In this document: piece after piece, positions 16,525-25,391 of the stretch
Position numbering within the stretch: position 1 is the stretch's first letter
Layout of the letters: every line of letters begins with the position of its first letter
From: Nitrosospira briensis C-128
GTDB taxonomy: Bacteria > Pseudomonadota > Gammaproteobacteria > Burkholderiales > Nitrosomonadaceae
Direction of reading: 5' to 3'
Assembly: GCF_000619905.2 (NCBI RefSeq)
Contig: NZ_CP012371.1
Location: 1,860,001 to 1,924,000, forward strand
DNA: 64,000 bases
Position numbers and translations under genes: made by a program
Notes under the pieces: model-generated
Seen by the model: only the letters and a program-made list of their open reading frames with translations
Databases searched by the model: none
What the model was told of the DNA's origin: nothing

Positions 16525-18660
16525 ATGAAGCATTGGTGGCTGCTCGTATTGCTGGTATTGTTGATTATTTTGTTCCTGGCGTTTGATCTCGGGCGCTTCC
16601 TCAGCCTGGAAACGCTCAAGAGCGGTCGTGATGGGCTGCAACAGGCTTATCAGGCACGGCCGCTGCAAATGATAGGCCTGTATGTTGGCACCTATATTGT
16701 CATAGCCGCGCTCTCCCTGCCCGGCGCCGCTGTGATGACGTTGGCGGGCGGCGCCATCTTTGGGGTCTGGGTCGGCATTCCACTGGCTGTCATTTCCGCC
16801 GGCATTGGCGCGACGGTCGCATTATGGATGGCGCGCTACGTCTTTCGGGAGTTCGTGCAGCAACGTTTCGGCGACCGCATGACGGCGATCGACGCAGGCA
16901 TCAAGCGTGACGGCGCATTTTATCTTTTCACTTTGCGCCTGGTGCCGGTATTTCCTTTCTTCATAATCAATTTGTTGATGGGGCTGACGGCCATACCGAC
17001 CGGCACCTTCTTCTGGACCAGCCTGCTGGGCATGCTGCCAGGGACGGCAATTTATGTCAACGCCGGCACGCAGTTAGCCTCGATCGCCAGTCTTTCCGAT
17101 ATTTTCTCACCTGCGCTGATAGGGTCTTTCGCGTTGCTCGCCATATTCCCCTGGCTGGCACGATGGGCAGTGGCGCGTGTGAGGATGAGGGGGGCGGGAA
17201 ATATACATGCACGCTGGGCTAAACCCATCCGGTTCGATCGTAATCTGGTGGTTATCGGCGCAGGCTCGGCGGGTCTGGTGACGTCCTACCTTGCCGCCGC
17301 TACCCGCGCCAGGGTTACGCTGATTGAAGCGAATAGAATGGGCGGGGATTGCCTTAATTTTGGCTGCGTGCCCTCCAAAACGCTGATCCGTTCGGCTACT
17401 TTCCTGCGGGAGGCGCAACATGCAAAAGACCTGGGTTTTCGTGGCGCAACCGTCGATTACCGTTTTGGTGAGGTAATGGCGCGTGTACATCGCATCATAA
17501 AAATGATCGAGCCGCATGATTCGGTAGAGCGTTATACAAAGCTGGGGGTGGAGGTGATCCATGGCAAAGCGCGCATTACCTCGCCCTGGACGGTGGAGGT
17601 CAACGGGCAGATCATCAGTACGCGTTCGATTGTCATCGCTACAGGTTCCCGTCCCGCAATTCCCCCGATTCCGGGGCTGGAGCAGGTGCGCTACTATACC
17701 TCCGACACCATCTGGTCGCTTACCGAGCGACCCGGCCGGCTCGTCGTTCTAGGCGGCGGGCCTATCGGCTGCGAGTTGGCGCAAGCTTTTGCGCTTCTGG
17801 ATTGCCAAGTCACGCAGGTAGTGAGATCAAGGCTACTGGAAAGGGAGGATACGGATGCCGTTGTGCTGATCGAATCTGCGTTGCGCGCCGATGGCGTGCG
17901 CCTGCTGACCCAAACCGATGCTATTCGTTGCGAAAGCGGAACCGGTGAGCAACGATTGATTGTGCACCATAACGGAAAGGAGGAAGCCATTCCATTTGAC
18001 GCGATGCTGTGCGCAGTGGGAAGAACGGCTAATACCGAAGGCTTCGGTCTCGAAGAACTGGGAATTCCGAATTCGCCAAAAGGGACGATTGAAGCGGATG
18101 CGTGGTTGCAGACGCTCTATCCCAACATCTATGCGTGCGGCGACGTGGCCGGGCCATATCAGTTTACGCACGTCGCCGCTCACCAGGCATGGTATGCATC
18201 CGTCAACGCATTGTTTGGCGGTCTCAAACGTTTCAAGGTGGATTACTCGGTAATTCCATGGGCTACGTTCACCCATCCGGAGGTTGCCCGCGTCGGCTTA
18301 TCGGAGGCCGAAGCAAACAAGCGCGGCATTAAGTTCGAAGTGACCCGCTATCATCTGGAAGGGCTGGATCGCGCCATCACGGATGAAGCAGCGCGCGGGT
18401 TTATCAAGGTGCTCAGTCCACCGGGCAGCGACCGTATCCTGGGTGCAACTATTGTGAGTGACCATGCCAGCGACTTGCTGGCGGAATTTGTGCTAGCGAT
18501 GAAACACAACCTCGGTCTCAAAAAGATACTCGGTACCATTCACACTTATCCAACCTGGTCGGAGGCCAACAAATATGCGGCCGGGGAGTGGAGGCGTGCA
18601 CACATACCGTATCGCCTGCTGGATTGGGTGGAAAAGTACCATGCTTGGCGGCGAGGCTAG
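16525..18660 (+). CDS. TVP38/TMEM64 membrane domain fused to mercuric-reductase-like flavin oxidoreductase
   Basis: The protein is 711 residues from ATG 16525. Residues 1 to about 225 hold five or six hydrophobic helices of the TVP38/TMEM64 (DedA-like) family, including LPGAAVMTLAGGAIFG. From about residue 235 a complete pyridine nucleotide-disulfide oxidoreductase follows: VVIGAGSAGLV (FAD), GGDCLNFGCVPSKT (redox-active CxxxxC), LVVLGGGPIGCELA (NADH site), YACGDVAG and the HTYPTWSE C-terminus with the catalytic His. No mercury-binding HMA domain is present. It probably reduces a substrate at the membrane. The stop codon is formed at the edge of a MITE-like element, so the original end may have differed slightly. 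Confidence 0.87.
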   Translation: MKHWWLLVLLVLLIILFLAFDLGRFLSLETLKSGRDGLQQAYQARPLQMIGLYVGTYIVIAALSLPGAAVMTLAGGAIFGVWVGIPLAVISAGIGATVALWMARYVFREFVQQRFGDRMTAIDAGIKRDGAFYLFTLRLVPVFPFFIINLLMGLTAIPTGTFFWTSLLGMLPGTAIYVNAGTQLASIASLSDIFSPALIGSFALLAIFPWLARWAVARVRMRGAGNIHARWAKPIRFDRNLVVIGAGSAGLVTSYLAAATRARVTLIEANRMGGDCLNFGCVPSKTLIRSATFLREAQHAKDLGFRGATVDYRFGEVMARVHRIIKMIEPHDSVERYTKLGVEVIHGKARITSPWTVEVNGQIISTRSIVIATGSRPAIPPIPGLEQVRYYTSDTIWSLTERPGRLVVLGGGPIGCELAQAFALLDCQVTQVVRSRLLEREDTDAVVLIESALRADGVRLLTQTDAIRCESGTGEQRLIVHHNGKEEAIPFDAMLCAVGRTANTEGFGLEELGIPNSPKGTIEADAWLQTLYPNIYACGDVAGPYQFTHVAAHQAWYASVNALFGGLKRFKVDYSVIPWATFTHPEVARVGLSEAEANKRGIKFEVTRYHLEGLDRAITDEAARGFIKVLSPPGSDRILGATIVSDHASDLLAEFVLAMKHNLGLKKILGTIHTYPTWSEANKYAAGEWRRAHIPYRLLDWVEKYHAWRRG

Positions 18661-18823
18661 CCCGGATGTTTCATAAATTCGCGCGCCCTCGCTGGTCTTT
18701 TGTTTCGTATGAAGATTTCGTTCAGTCGGGCGTATGAATAACTACGCCACTCTTTCACAAAATCTCCCTACAAAACAAAAATCCTGCGCAATCATCACGC
18801 GAATTTATGAAACATCCGGGCTA
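18658..18823. mobile_element. Palindromic MITE-like element, 166 bp
   Basis: A perfect 26-bp inverted repeat lies at 18658-18683 and 18798-18823, beginning TAGCCCGGATGTTTC. The interior is also an imperfect inverted repeat, so the whole element can fold into one long hairpin with a small loop near 18735-18750. TA dinucleotides at both outer edges are compatible with a TA target duplication. It has no coding capacity. The left TA plus the first G of the element form the TAG stop of the upstream oxidoreductase gene, and the element lies just before pstS. Its transposase family is not identifiable here. Confidence 0.8.
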
Positions 18824-18828
18824 AGAGA

Positions 18829-19671
18829 ATGAGGATATTTTCGATAAAGAAATATGCCAGATATGCCATATTTATTGTGGCATCATTATTGGGATATGGC
18901 TGGGCTCAACCTGGCAATGCTGCTGCGGAGAAACTGGTTTTAACCGGCGCCAGCACTATCGCCCCGCTGGCAGCGGAAATCGCCCGGCGCTTCGAGTTGC
19001 AACACCCCGGTATGCGGATAGATGTGCAGACTGGCGGTTCTTCGCGCGGCATTAATGACACGCGTAACGGAACGGCCGGGATCGGTATGGTATCCCGCGC
19101 CTTGAAACCGGCCGAGCGGGATTTACAAGCACATACCATTGCCCTGGATGGTGTTGGGCTTATTCTGCACGCGAGTAACCGGGTCTCCGGGTTAAGCCGG
19201 CAGCAGGTTATCGATATCTATACCGGCAAAATCGTCAACTGGAAGACACTAGGCGGGCGAGACGCACCCATCACCGCCATTAACAAGGCTGAAGGCCGAT
19301 CGACACTTGAGCTGTTTCTGGGCTATTTAAAGCTGAAGAACAGCGATATCAAGCCGCACGTGATCATCGGCGACAACGCGCAGGGAATCAAGACGGTAGC
19401 CGGCAACCCGAACGCCATCGGTTATGTATCGATAGGCGCGGCGGAATACGAAGCACGGCACGGTACGCCGATCAAACTACTGCCGCTTGATGGTATCGCG
19501 GCTACCGTAGCGAATGTACGTAATGGTACGTTTCCGCTATCGCGGCCGCTCAACCTGGTAACGCGGACTGAACCTGAAGGGCTGGCCCGGGATTTCATCG
19601 CGTTTGCCCGTTCGGAGCAGGTACATGATCTGGTTGAGGCACAATATTTTGTCCCCATTGGCTTCCGTTGA
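18829..19671 (+). CDS. pstS: PstS-like phosphate-family substrate-binding protein
   Basis: The protein is 280 residues. The N-terminus is a Sec signal peptide (KKYAR, hydrophobic IFIVASLLGYGWA, then an Ala-rich cleavage region), so it is periplasmic. LTGASTIAPLAAEIARRF and GGSSRGINDTRNGTAGIGMVSR match PstS-type ligand loops (TGAST and the Ser/Arg loop), and AEGRSTLELFL supplies another anion contact. The gene begins 6 bp after the MITE-like element, so its promoter may lie in or beyond it. Phosphate is the expected ligand, but arsenate or a phosphonate cannot be excluded, given the adjacent arsenic-type genes. Confidence 0.87.
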   Translation: MRIFSIKKYARYAIFIVASLLGYGWAQPGNAAAEKLVLTGASTIAPLAAEIARRFELQHPGMRIDVQTGGSSRGINDTRNGTAGIGMVSRALKPAERDLQAHTIALDGVGLILHASNRVSGLSRQQVIDIYTGKIVNWKTLGGRDAPITAINKAEGRSTLELFLGYLKLKNSDIKPHVIIGDNAQGIKTVAGNPNAIGYVSIGAAEYEARHGTPIKLLPLDGIAATVANVRNGTFPLSRPLNLVTRTEPEGLARDFIAFARSEQVHDLVEAQYFVPIGFR

Positions 19672-20503
19672 TACGCTGACGCTCTGGCTGCTGCGCGGTG
19701 CAGCAGGCGCCGCGATGGGCGTGGTGATGCTGATCCTGTTATTCCTCGCGATGGAATCCTGGCCAGCGCTGCGGCATATATCGATCGAGCGTTTTCTCAC
19801 CGACCCCTCCTGGAATCCCGGAGAAAACTTATACAACTTAGCGCCCATGCTGTCGGGTACCCTCTACGCCGCAGCCGGGGCACTATTACTGGCAACCCCG
19901 CTGGGCATCGCCTCGGCGCTGTTTATCGCCTATTATGCATCTCCGCATGCGGCGAGCACCTACCGGCATCTGGTCGAGTTGCTGGCAGGTATTCCCTCCG
20001 TGGTCTACGGTTTCTGGGGCCTGACTACCCTGGTGCCCCTGATCAACCAACTGCATCCACCCGGCGCCAGCCTGCTGGCCGGGATTCTGGTGCTGACGCT
20101 GATGATTCTGCCTACCGTCGCGCTCACGGCGTACGCCGCGCTATTGGCCGTGCCCGACGAATATATGATCGGTGCAGCAGCGCTGGGCCTGTCCCGCTGG
20201 GGGATGATCCGGGGCGTCGCGCTACCGGCTGCAAAAACGGGTATCGCCGCAGGTGTCATTCTCGCGGCCGGTCGCGCTATCGGCGAAACCATGGCTTTAT
20301 TGATGGTCACGGGTAACGTCGTGCAGAACCCCTCCAGCCTGTTCGAGCCGATACGTACTCTGGCCGCCAATATTGCGCTGGAGATGCCCTATGCCATGGA
20401 CGACCATCGGGCTGCTCTGTTCGTGTCGGGCTTGACGCTCATGGTGCTCGTGATGTCGCTCTGGAGCGTTGCAGCCCGGCTGGCGAGAAATGGCGATGGC
20501 TGA
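19625..20503 (+). CDS. pstC: PstC-like ABC transporter permease
   Basis: I choose ATG 19625 because GGAG lies 7 bp upstream; this makes the gene overlap pstS by 47 bp. The 292-residue protein has about six membrane helices. GIPSVVYGFWGL and the EYMIGAAALGLSRWGMI segment with the following GRAIGETMALLMVTGN are the Pst permease signature and EAA coupling loop. It should form the inner-membrane channel with the next permease. Genes of this transporter all overlap, so expression is likely to be tightly coupled. Confidence 0.86.
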   Translation: MIWLRHNILSPLASVDTLTLWLLRGAAGAAMGVVMLILLFLAMESWPALRHISIERFLTDPSWNPGENLYNLAPMLSGTLYAAAGALLLATPLGIASALFIAYYASPHAASTYRHLVELLAGIPSVVYGFWGLTTLVPLINQLHPPGASLLAGILVLTLMILPTVALTAYAALLAVPDEYMIGAAALGLSRWGMIRGVALPAAKTGIAAGVILAAGRAIGETMALLMVTGNVVQNPSSLFEPIRTLAANIALEMPYAMDDHRAALFVSGLTLMVLVMSLWSVAARLARNGDG

Positions 20504-21404
20504 AATGGTTTTCACGAAATCGACGCGAACTCTTCGCGATTGGTTCGCGCAATTAGCGGTTTACTGTGCCGCGTTACTGATTTGTGCTGCGTTTACATGG
20601 ATATTGAGCGATATCGTGCGCGGTGGCATGGCGCATCTTTCCCTGGACTTTGTCATAGGTTCGCCGCGCGAGGCTGGCCGTGCCGGGGGTATCGGCTCTA
20701 TCCTCGTTTCCACTGCGCTTGTGCTTGCGATTGCCCTGATGGCAGCCCTGCCGCTGGGATGGGCCACGGCTGCGTTACTCGCCAATCATGTTTCCGCAGG
20801 CAGCGGCTTCGGCGGTGCGGTACGCTACAGTCTGCAGGTGCTCACCGCAGTTCCCTCCATCGTTTTTGGCCTGTTCGGCAATGCCTTTTTCAGCATTTAT
20901 CTGGGTATGGGATTTTCCATCCTCTCGGGCGGCCTGACCTTGGCTTGCATGCTGCTGCCCATTCTCGTCAGCACCGCAGAGTCGGGCTTGCGTACCGTAC
21001 CTGATGCGTATCGCCTGTCTGCCGCTGCGTTGGGCATGTCGCGCACTTCGACGTTGTTTCGTTTGTTATTGCCAATTGCCGCGCCATCGCTGGCTGCAGG
21101 ACTGCTGCTGGGGATCGGCCGCGCCATTGCCGAAACCGCGGCGCTACTGTTTACCAGCGGCTATGTCGATCGCACGCCGGGTTCGCTGCTTGATTCAGGG
21201 CGGACTCTGGCAGTACATATTTTCGATCTATCCATGAATGTTCCCGGCGGCGATGCTGCGGCTTATGCGTCCGCACTGGTGCTGATAACAGCGCTGCTAC
21301 TCATCAATATGATAGCCATGCGCCTGACTGCCGGCTGGCAGCGCCGGAAGATAATGTCGCAGAACTCAAACGGATACTCCAATACCGATGTACCGCGAGC
21401 CTGA
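20490..21404 (+). CDS. pstA: PstA-like ABC transporter permease
   Basis: About 304 residues; start chosen at ATG 20490, with ATG 20496 and 20505 also possible, since no site has a strong ribosome motif. It overlaps pstC by 14 bp. Six hydrophobic helices are visible, with AVPSIVFGLFGNAFF and the DAYRLSAAALGMSRTST coupling loop followed by GRAIAETAALLFTSGYVD, the expected PstA motifs. It is the second inner-membrane permease of the transporter and its 3' end overlaps pstB by 17 bp. Confidence 0.86.
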   Translation: MAMAEMVFTKSTRTLRDWFAQLAVYCAALLICAAFTWILSDIVRGGMAHLSLDFVIGSPREAGRAGGIGSILVSTALVLAIALMAALPLGWATAALLANHVSAGSGFGGAVRYSLQVLTAVPSIVFGLFGNAFFSIYLGMGFSILSGGLTLACMLLPILVSTAESGLRTVPDAYRLSAAALGMSRTSTLFRLLLPIAAPSLAAGLLLGIGRAIAETAALLFTSGYVDRTPGSLLDSGRTLAVHIFDLSMNVPGGDAAAYASALVLITALLLINMIAMRLTAGWQRRKIMSQNSNGYSNTDVPRA

Positions 21405-22275
21405 ACCCACGCCCATAGAACCCGCCAAAGCGGCTGATGACCCGCTGGGCAAGGCCGATAATGGCTATACGCTGGGGCCAATGCAGGTGGGCCCAGCGTG
21501 TTGCGACCCTCAACCCTTGATCCAGGTTGAAAATTTTTCCCTTCGTTACGGCCCCAAGACCGCCTTGGCTAACGTTACACTGGATATTTACCGCGGCTGC
21601 ATTACGGCGCTGATCGGGCCTTCGGGATGCGGAAAAACAAGTTTTCTCTCTTCCATCAATCGGCTTACCGACCTGATTCCCGGTTGCGGAGTAAGTGGCC
21701 GCATTTGCATCGATGGTGGTGACATCCATGACCCTGCCTGCGATGTACAAGCATTGCGGCGGCAGATCGGCATGGTGTTCCAGAAGCCAACGCCATTTCC
21801 GCTCTCGATCTATCGTAATATCGAACTGCCTTTGCACGAGCATGGCGTCAAGCGTCGTGTCGACACAGCAGCCGTTATCGAGCAGGTATTGCGGGATGTC
21901 GGGCTGTGGGACGAAGTGCATGATCGGCTGCATTCATCTGCGCTAAATCTCTCTGGCGGGCAGCAGCAGCGCCTTTGCATTGCTCGCGCGCTGGCTTTGA
22001 ATCCACGGATTCTGCTGATGGACGAACCCTGTAGCGCGCTTGATCCCATCGCCTCGGGTATAGTCGAAGACCTGATCAGCCGTCTGCGCGGTCGCTACAC
22101 GATCGTCATTGTCACCCATAATCTGGCGCAGGCGCGGCGGATCGCTAACTACGCCGCGTTTTTCTGGGTCAGAGGCCAGGCCGGTAGCCTGGTTGAATTT
22201 GGCCATTGCCGGCAAATTTTCGAGTCTCCCGCACACGAACTTACTGCCGCTTACGTGAATGGCGCGAGGGGATAA
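21388..22275 (+). CDS. pstB: PstB-like phosphate ABC transporter ATPase
   Basis: The protein is 295 residues with a 45-residue N-terminal extension before the ABC domain (QPLIQVENFSLRYG). Walker A is GPSGCGKTS, the Q-loop region MVFQKPTPFPLSI is the PstB form, the signature is LSGGQQQRLCIARALAL, Walker B is ILLMDEPCSALD, and the switch His follows in IVTHNLAQARR. It supplies ATP hydrolysis for the PstCA permeases. No phoU follows, although PhoU commonly ends such operons. Confidence 0.88.
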   Translation: MYREPEPTPIEPAKAADDPLGKADNGYTLGPMQVGPACCDPQPLIQVENFSLRYGPKTALANVTLDIYRGCITALIGPSGCGKTSFLSSINRLTDLIPGCGVSGRICIDGGDIHDPACDVQALRRQIGMVFQKPTPFPLSIYRNIELPLHEHGVKRRVDTAAVIEQVLRDVGLWDEVHDRLHSSALNLSGGQQQRLCIARALALNPRILLMDEPCSALDPIASGIVEDLISRLRGRYTIVIVTHNLAQARRIANYAAFFWVRGQAGSLVEFGHCRQIFESPAHELTAAYVNGARG

Positions 22276-22719
22276 CGAACGGTATTGACAAGCCGATTTT
22301 CGTGTTGAATCCGCACAGTCTGCGCTTGACACCAAGGTCCTCATAAAGCATAATCCAGCCCTCACACAGTAATCAAAATGCATACCTGCGTGGAAAGTGT
22401 GGGTATTACTAGTGGGATTGAAAAAGATTGTTTCCGGCATGATGGATAAAAAGCGGTTCGAAATAACCGCTCAAAATGACCGTTGAATATAAGCAGTTCT
22501 CGGATGCGTTGTAGATCCGCCATGAACAATATTTTCTCCCGGTTGTTTGCATATCTGGTGGATTTCCAGTCTCGCAGGCTTGGAAAATTCATCTGAATAT
22601 AGGCAACCATTTCAAATCGGCATTTAGAGACTTTTCAAACCCCGCTAGAGTTATCGCCCGGCACCGCTGTAATTTACCGGGCACTACCGATGAAATACAT
22701 AGAAAGAAGGAGAGTATAA
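22276..22719. other. Intergenic region before the sNOR genes
   Basis: About 445 bp without a supported gene. The region presumably holds the sNOR promoter and may hold an NO-responsive (NsrR-type) site, but I found no convincing NsrR or FNR palindrome by eye. The only clear signal is the GAAGGAG ribosome site 7 bp before norS. Confidence 0.4.
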
Positions 22720-23256
22720 ATGCAAGAAACCGCGTGGCAGGTTTCCCTTGTATTGATGTCGCTGATTGCATTCGGCGTTGTTTACGTTGCCATCAATTCC
22801 GGCAAGCGGGAAGAGGACTACGGGCCGTTGGTAAAGAGTGCATATGGTTTTCGCACGAAGTTATTCTGGGCGGTGGCATTGTTGTTTTTCCCGGCGATGA
22901 TTTATAACCTGGTTGGCCTGCCTTTGCCGTATAGCGAAAGCCGCGCGGATTCAAAACTTGGTCCGGCACAGGTCATCAATGTAATTGGGCACATGTGGTA
23001 CTGGGAAATGGATCGCGACCAAGTCGAAGTGGGGCAACCGGTTGAAATCCGTATTACCAGCGCGGATGTTAATCATGGTTTCGGCATTTATGACACTGAT
23101 TTGCGTCTGGTGGCACAGGCACAGGCCATGCCCCACTACACCAATGTAATCTATCACACTTTCAAAAAGGAAGGCATATACAAAGTGCTGTGCATGGAGT
23201 ATTGCGGGGTTGCGCATCACAATATGATGACTGAAATCAAAGTTGGCAAATCTTAG
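22720..23256 (+). CDS. norS: sNOR subunit II, CuA-containing
   Basis: The protein is 178 residues. Two N-terminal membrane helices (about 8-25 and 47-67) precede a periplasmic cupredoxin domain. The CuA site is intact: His119 in DVNHGFG, then CMEYCGVAHHNM with Cys158, Glu160, Cys162, His166 and Met169. The short cytochrome-oxidase-like subunit II followed by a small subunit I, senC and orf1 is the norSY-senC-orf1 cluster described for ammonia oxidisers, which encodes an NO reductase that takes electrons at CuA. I follow the norS/norY order of that cluster; naming of the two subunits varies. Confidence 0.85.
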   Translation: MQETAWQVSLVLMSLIAFGVVYVAINSGKREEDYGPLVKSAYGFRTKLFWAVALLFFPAMIYNLVGLPLPYSESRADSKLGPAQVINVIGHMWYWEMDRDQVEVGQPVEIRITSADVNHGFGIYDTDLRLVAQAQAMPHYTNVIYHTFKKEGIYKVLCMEYCGVAHHNMMTEIKVGKS

Positions 23257-23268
23257 AGAGGAATAAGC

Positions 23269-24759
23269 ATGGCAAGCTATACCTATACCCCAGTTCCTGA
23301 TACAGGGGCAAAGGCCGGCGTACTGGCCTATTTAGTCGTCTCAGCTGTTGTACTACTGCTGATGATGGTTTTCGGTCTGCTCATGAGACTGGAGCAAGCG
23401 CAAATCACCTCCATCGGGGGGCTCTGGTTTTACAAGATCATGACATTGCATGGCGCCGGTATGGTAGGTATCGTCGCGCTGGCCGGCGCGGCTATCATGT
23501 GGCATTTCCTGCGGCTGTATGTGGATCTCTCCAACGGCATATTCATGGCCAATCTGGCGCTATTCCTGATCGGCGTGGTGATGATCCTGGCCAGTGTCCT
23601 GCTGGGTGATTTTCATGCCGCCTGGACGTTTCTGTTTCCCTTGCCTGGAAACTCGATGGGCTTGTGGAGCACGGGCGCCGCTGCCCTGTTCATGGGTGGC
23701 CTGCTGGTAATCGGCGTGGGTTTCGTGCTGCTGCATCTGGATATCGCGCGCGCCATCATCGTTCGCTACGGCGGGCTCGGCCGCGGGCTTGGTTGGCCAC
23801 AACTTTTTGGTCATGACGATGGTAACGCGCCACCGCCAACCGTAGTGGCCAGCACAATGGTGACGATCGTCAACCTCGTGGGCTTGGTAGTCGGCGCCAG
23901 TATCCTGGTGATGATGCTGGTGAATCTCTATGTGCCGAGCTTTGAAATTGATCCGCTGCTTGCCAAGGGCATGATCTATTTCTTTGGCCATGTGTTCATC
24001 AACGCGGTTATCTACATGGCAGTGATTGCCGTTTATGAGATTCTGCCGCGCTACACGCAGCGTCCCTGGAAATCGAACAAGGTATTTCTTGCTTCCTGGA
24101 CGGCTTCCACCATCATGGTCATGTTCATCTTTCCGCATCATTTGCTGATGGACTACGCCTATCCCAAGTGGTTTCTGATCGTTGGCCATATAATTGGTTA
24201 TCTCAACACCTTTCCAATTTTAATAGTGACCGGCTACGGCGCCATGATGATCGTGTACCGTTCGGGCATTCGCTGGGACATGTGCTCACGACTGCTGTTT
24301 GTGTCATTGTTTGGTTGGGCTGTGGGCGCCATGCCCGCATTTATCGACGGCACAATCACGGTTAATTATGTAATGCATAACACGCTATGGGTACCGGGGC
24401 ATTTTCATACCTATCTGCTGCTTGGCATGGTCGCAATGGTATTCGGGTTCATGTACTACCTCGGGAAGCCGAATGAAAATGCCAAAGACAGCCCTATCGA
24501 TGTCGCGGCTTTCTGGGCATTCGTTATCGGCACCATGGGTTTCACCATGTCGTTTCTCTACTCCGGAAAAATAAGTGTACCGCGCCGTTACGCGGAGCAT
24601 CTTCCGGAATGGGTGCCCTACGATCGTCTTGCTTCGTATTTCGTAATGTTGTTACTTGCTGCCGTGCTGGTGTTCATATTCCGCTTCTTCTCACGGTTGG
24701 GTTTCGCTGGTCGCGATTATCAGCGCGCATCTCAGGCGCGAAGTCTGGCCGCTACATGA
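23269..24759 (+). CDS. norY: sNOR subunit I, heme-copper NO reductase catalytic subunit
   Basis: The protein is 496 residues with about 12 membrane helices. Heme-copper ligands are present: His61 (low-spin heme), His241 in FGHVFINAVIYM, the His290-His291 pair, and His378/His380 in VPGHFHTYLLLG. Where proton-pumping oxidases have HPEVY with a cross-linked Tyr, this protein has HVFIN, so the oxidase Tyr is absent. That agrees with an NO reductase of the sNOR type. It starts 12 bp after norS. Expected reaction: two NO to N2O, relieving nitrosative stress during ammonia oxidation. Confidence 0.86.
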   Translation: MASYTYTPVPDTGAKAGVLAYLVVSAVVLLLMMVFGLLMRLEQAQITSIGGLWFYKIMTLHGAGMVGIVALAGAAIMWHFLRLYVDLSNGIFMANLALFLIGVVMILASVLLGDFHAAWTFLFPLPGNSMGLWSTGAAALFMGGLLVIGVGFVLLHLDIARAIIVRYGGLGRGLGWPQLFGHDDGNAPPPTVVASTMVTIVNLVGLVVGASILVMMLVNLYVPSFEIDPLLAKGMIYFFGHVFINAVIYMAVIAVYEILPRYTQRPWKSNKVFLASWTASTIMVMFIFPHHLLMDYAYPKWFLIVGHIIGYLNTFPILIVTGYGAMMIVYRSGIRWDMCSRLLFVSLFGWAVGAMPAFIDGTITVNYVMHNTLWVPGHFHTYLLLGMVAMVFGFMYYLGKPNENAKDSPIDVAAFWAFVIGTMGFTMSFLYSGKISVPRRYAEHLPEWVPYDRLASYFVMLLLAAVLVFIFRFFSRLGFAGRDYQRASQARSLAAT

Positions 24760-24776
24760 TGCAGCCCATATAACCC

Positions 24777-25391
24777 ATGAACCCGGTGAAACGCAGCGTA
24801 GTGACAACAACGCTGGTGATTTCACTGGGTTCATGGTTTTTTTGGTGGGGTACGGACGGATTTACCGCGTTCACTGCTGAAACGGCGCGGAGAGTGGAAA
24901 TTCTGCACTCACCGCGTCCATTGCCAGCGGTGATGCTCGAAGACCAGGATGGAAACAAATTCAGCCTGCAGGATTATGAAGGAAGACTACTCGCAGTAGA
25001 CTTCATCTACACAAGCTGCACTACGCTGTGCCAAAGTATGGGTATGATCTTCAAGCAGATCCGCGACCTCATACCGAAGGAATCCCTGGGGCGCGATTTT
25101 GCACTGATCAGTATCAGTTTCGACCCGGATCATGATGATACGGCCAGTTTGAAAAAATATGGCCAGGCCTACGGCGCTGACGGAAAAATCTGGCGTATTG
25201 CGAGGGTGCCTGACAAGGCGGAACTCAAATCCCTGCTCGACGCGTTCGGCATCGTTGTGATCCCCGATGAATTCGGGGGATATGAGCATAATACGGCGCT
25301 TCATCTCGTCGGCCGCGACGGGCGCCTGAGGCTGATTACCGATATCGATAAAGCGGCACCATTTGCCGAGCAAGTGGTGTCGTTGCTATGA
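24777..25391 (+). CDS. senC: SCO1/SenC copper chaperone
   Basis: The protein is 204 residues. An N-terminal membrane anchor (about 8-28) is followed by a thioredoxin-like domain. The copper ligands are visible as YTSCTTLCQS (CxxxC) and the distal His in EHNTALHLVG. SCO/SenC proteins load copper into CuA of subunit II, which is encoded by norS just upstream. Its stop overlaps the start of the next gene (ATGA), so they are co-translated. Confidence 0.9.
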   Translation: MNPVKRSVVTTTLVISLGSWFFWWGTDGFTAFTAETARRVEILHSPRPLPAVMLEDQDGNKFSLQDYEGRLLAVDFIYTSCTTLCQSMGMIFKQIRDLIPKESLGRDFALISISFDPDHDDTASLKKYGQAYGADGKIWRIARVPDKAELKSLLDAFGIVVIPDEFGGYEHNTALHLVGRDGRLRLITDIDKAAPFAEQVVSLL

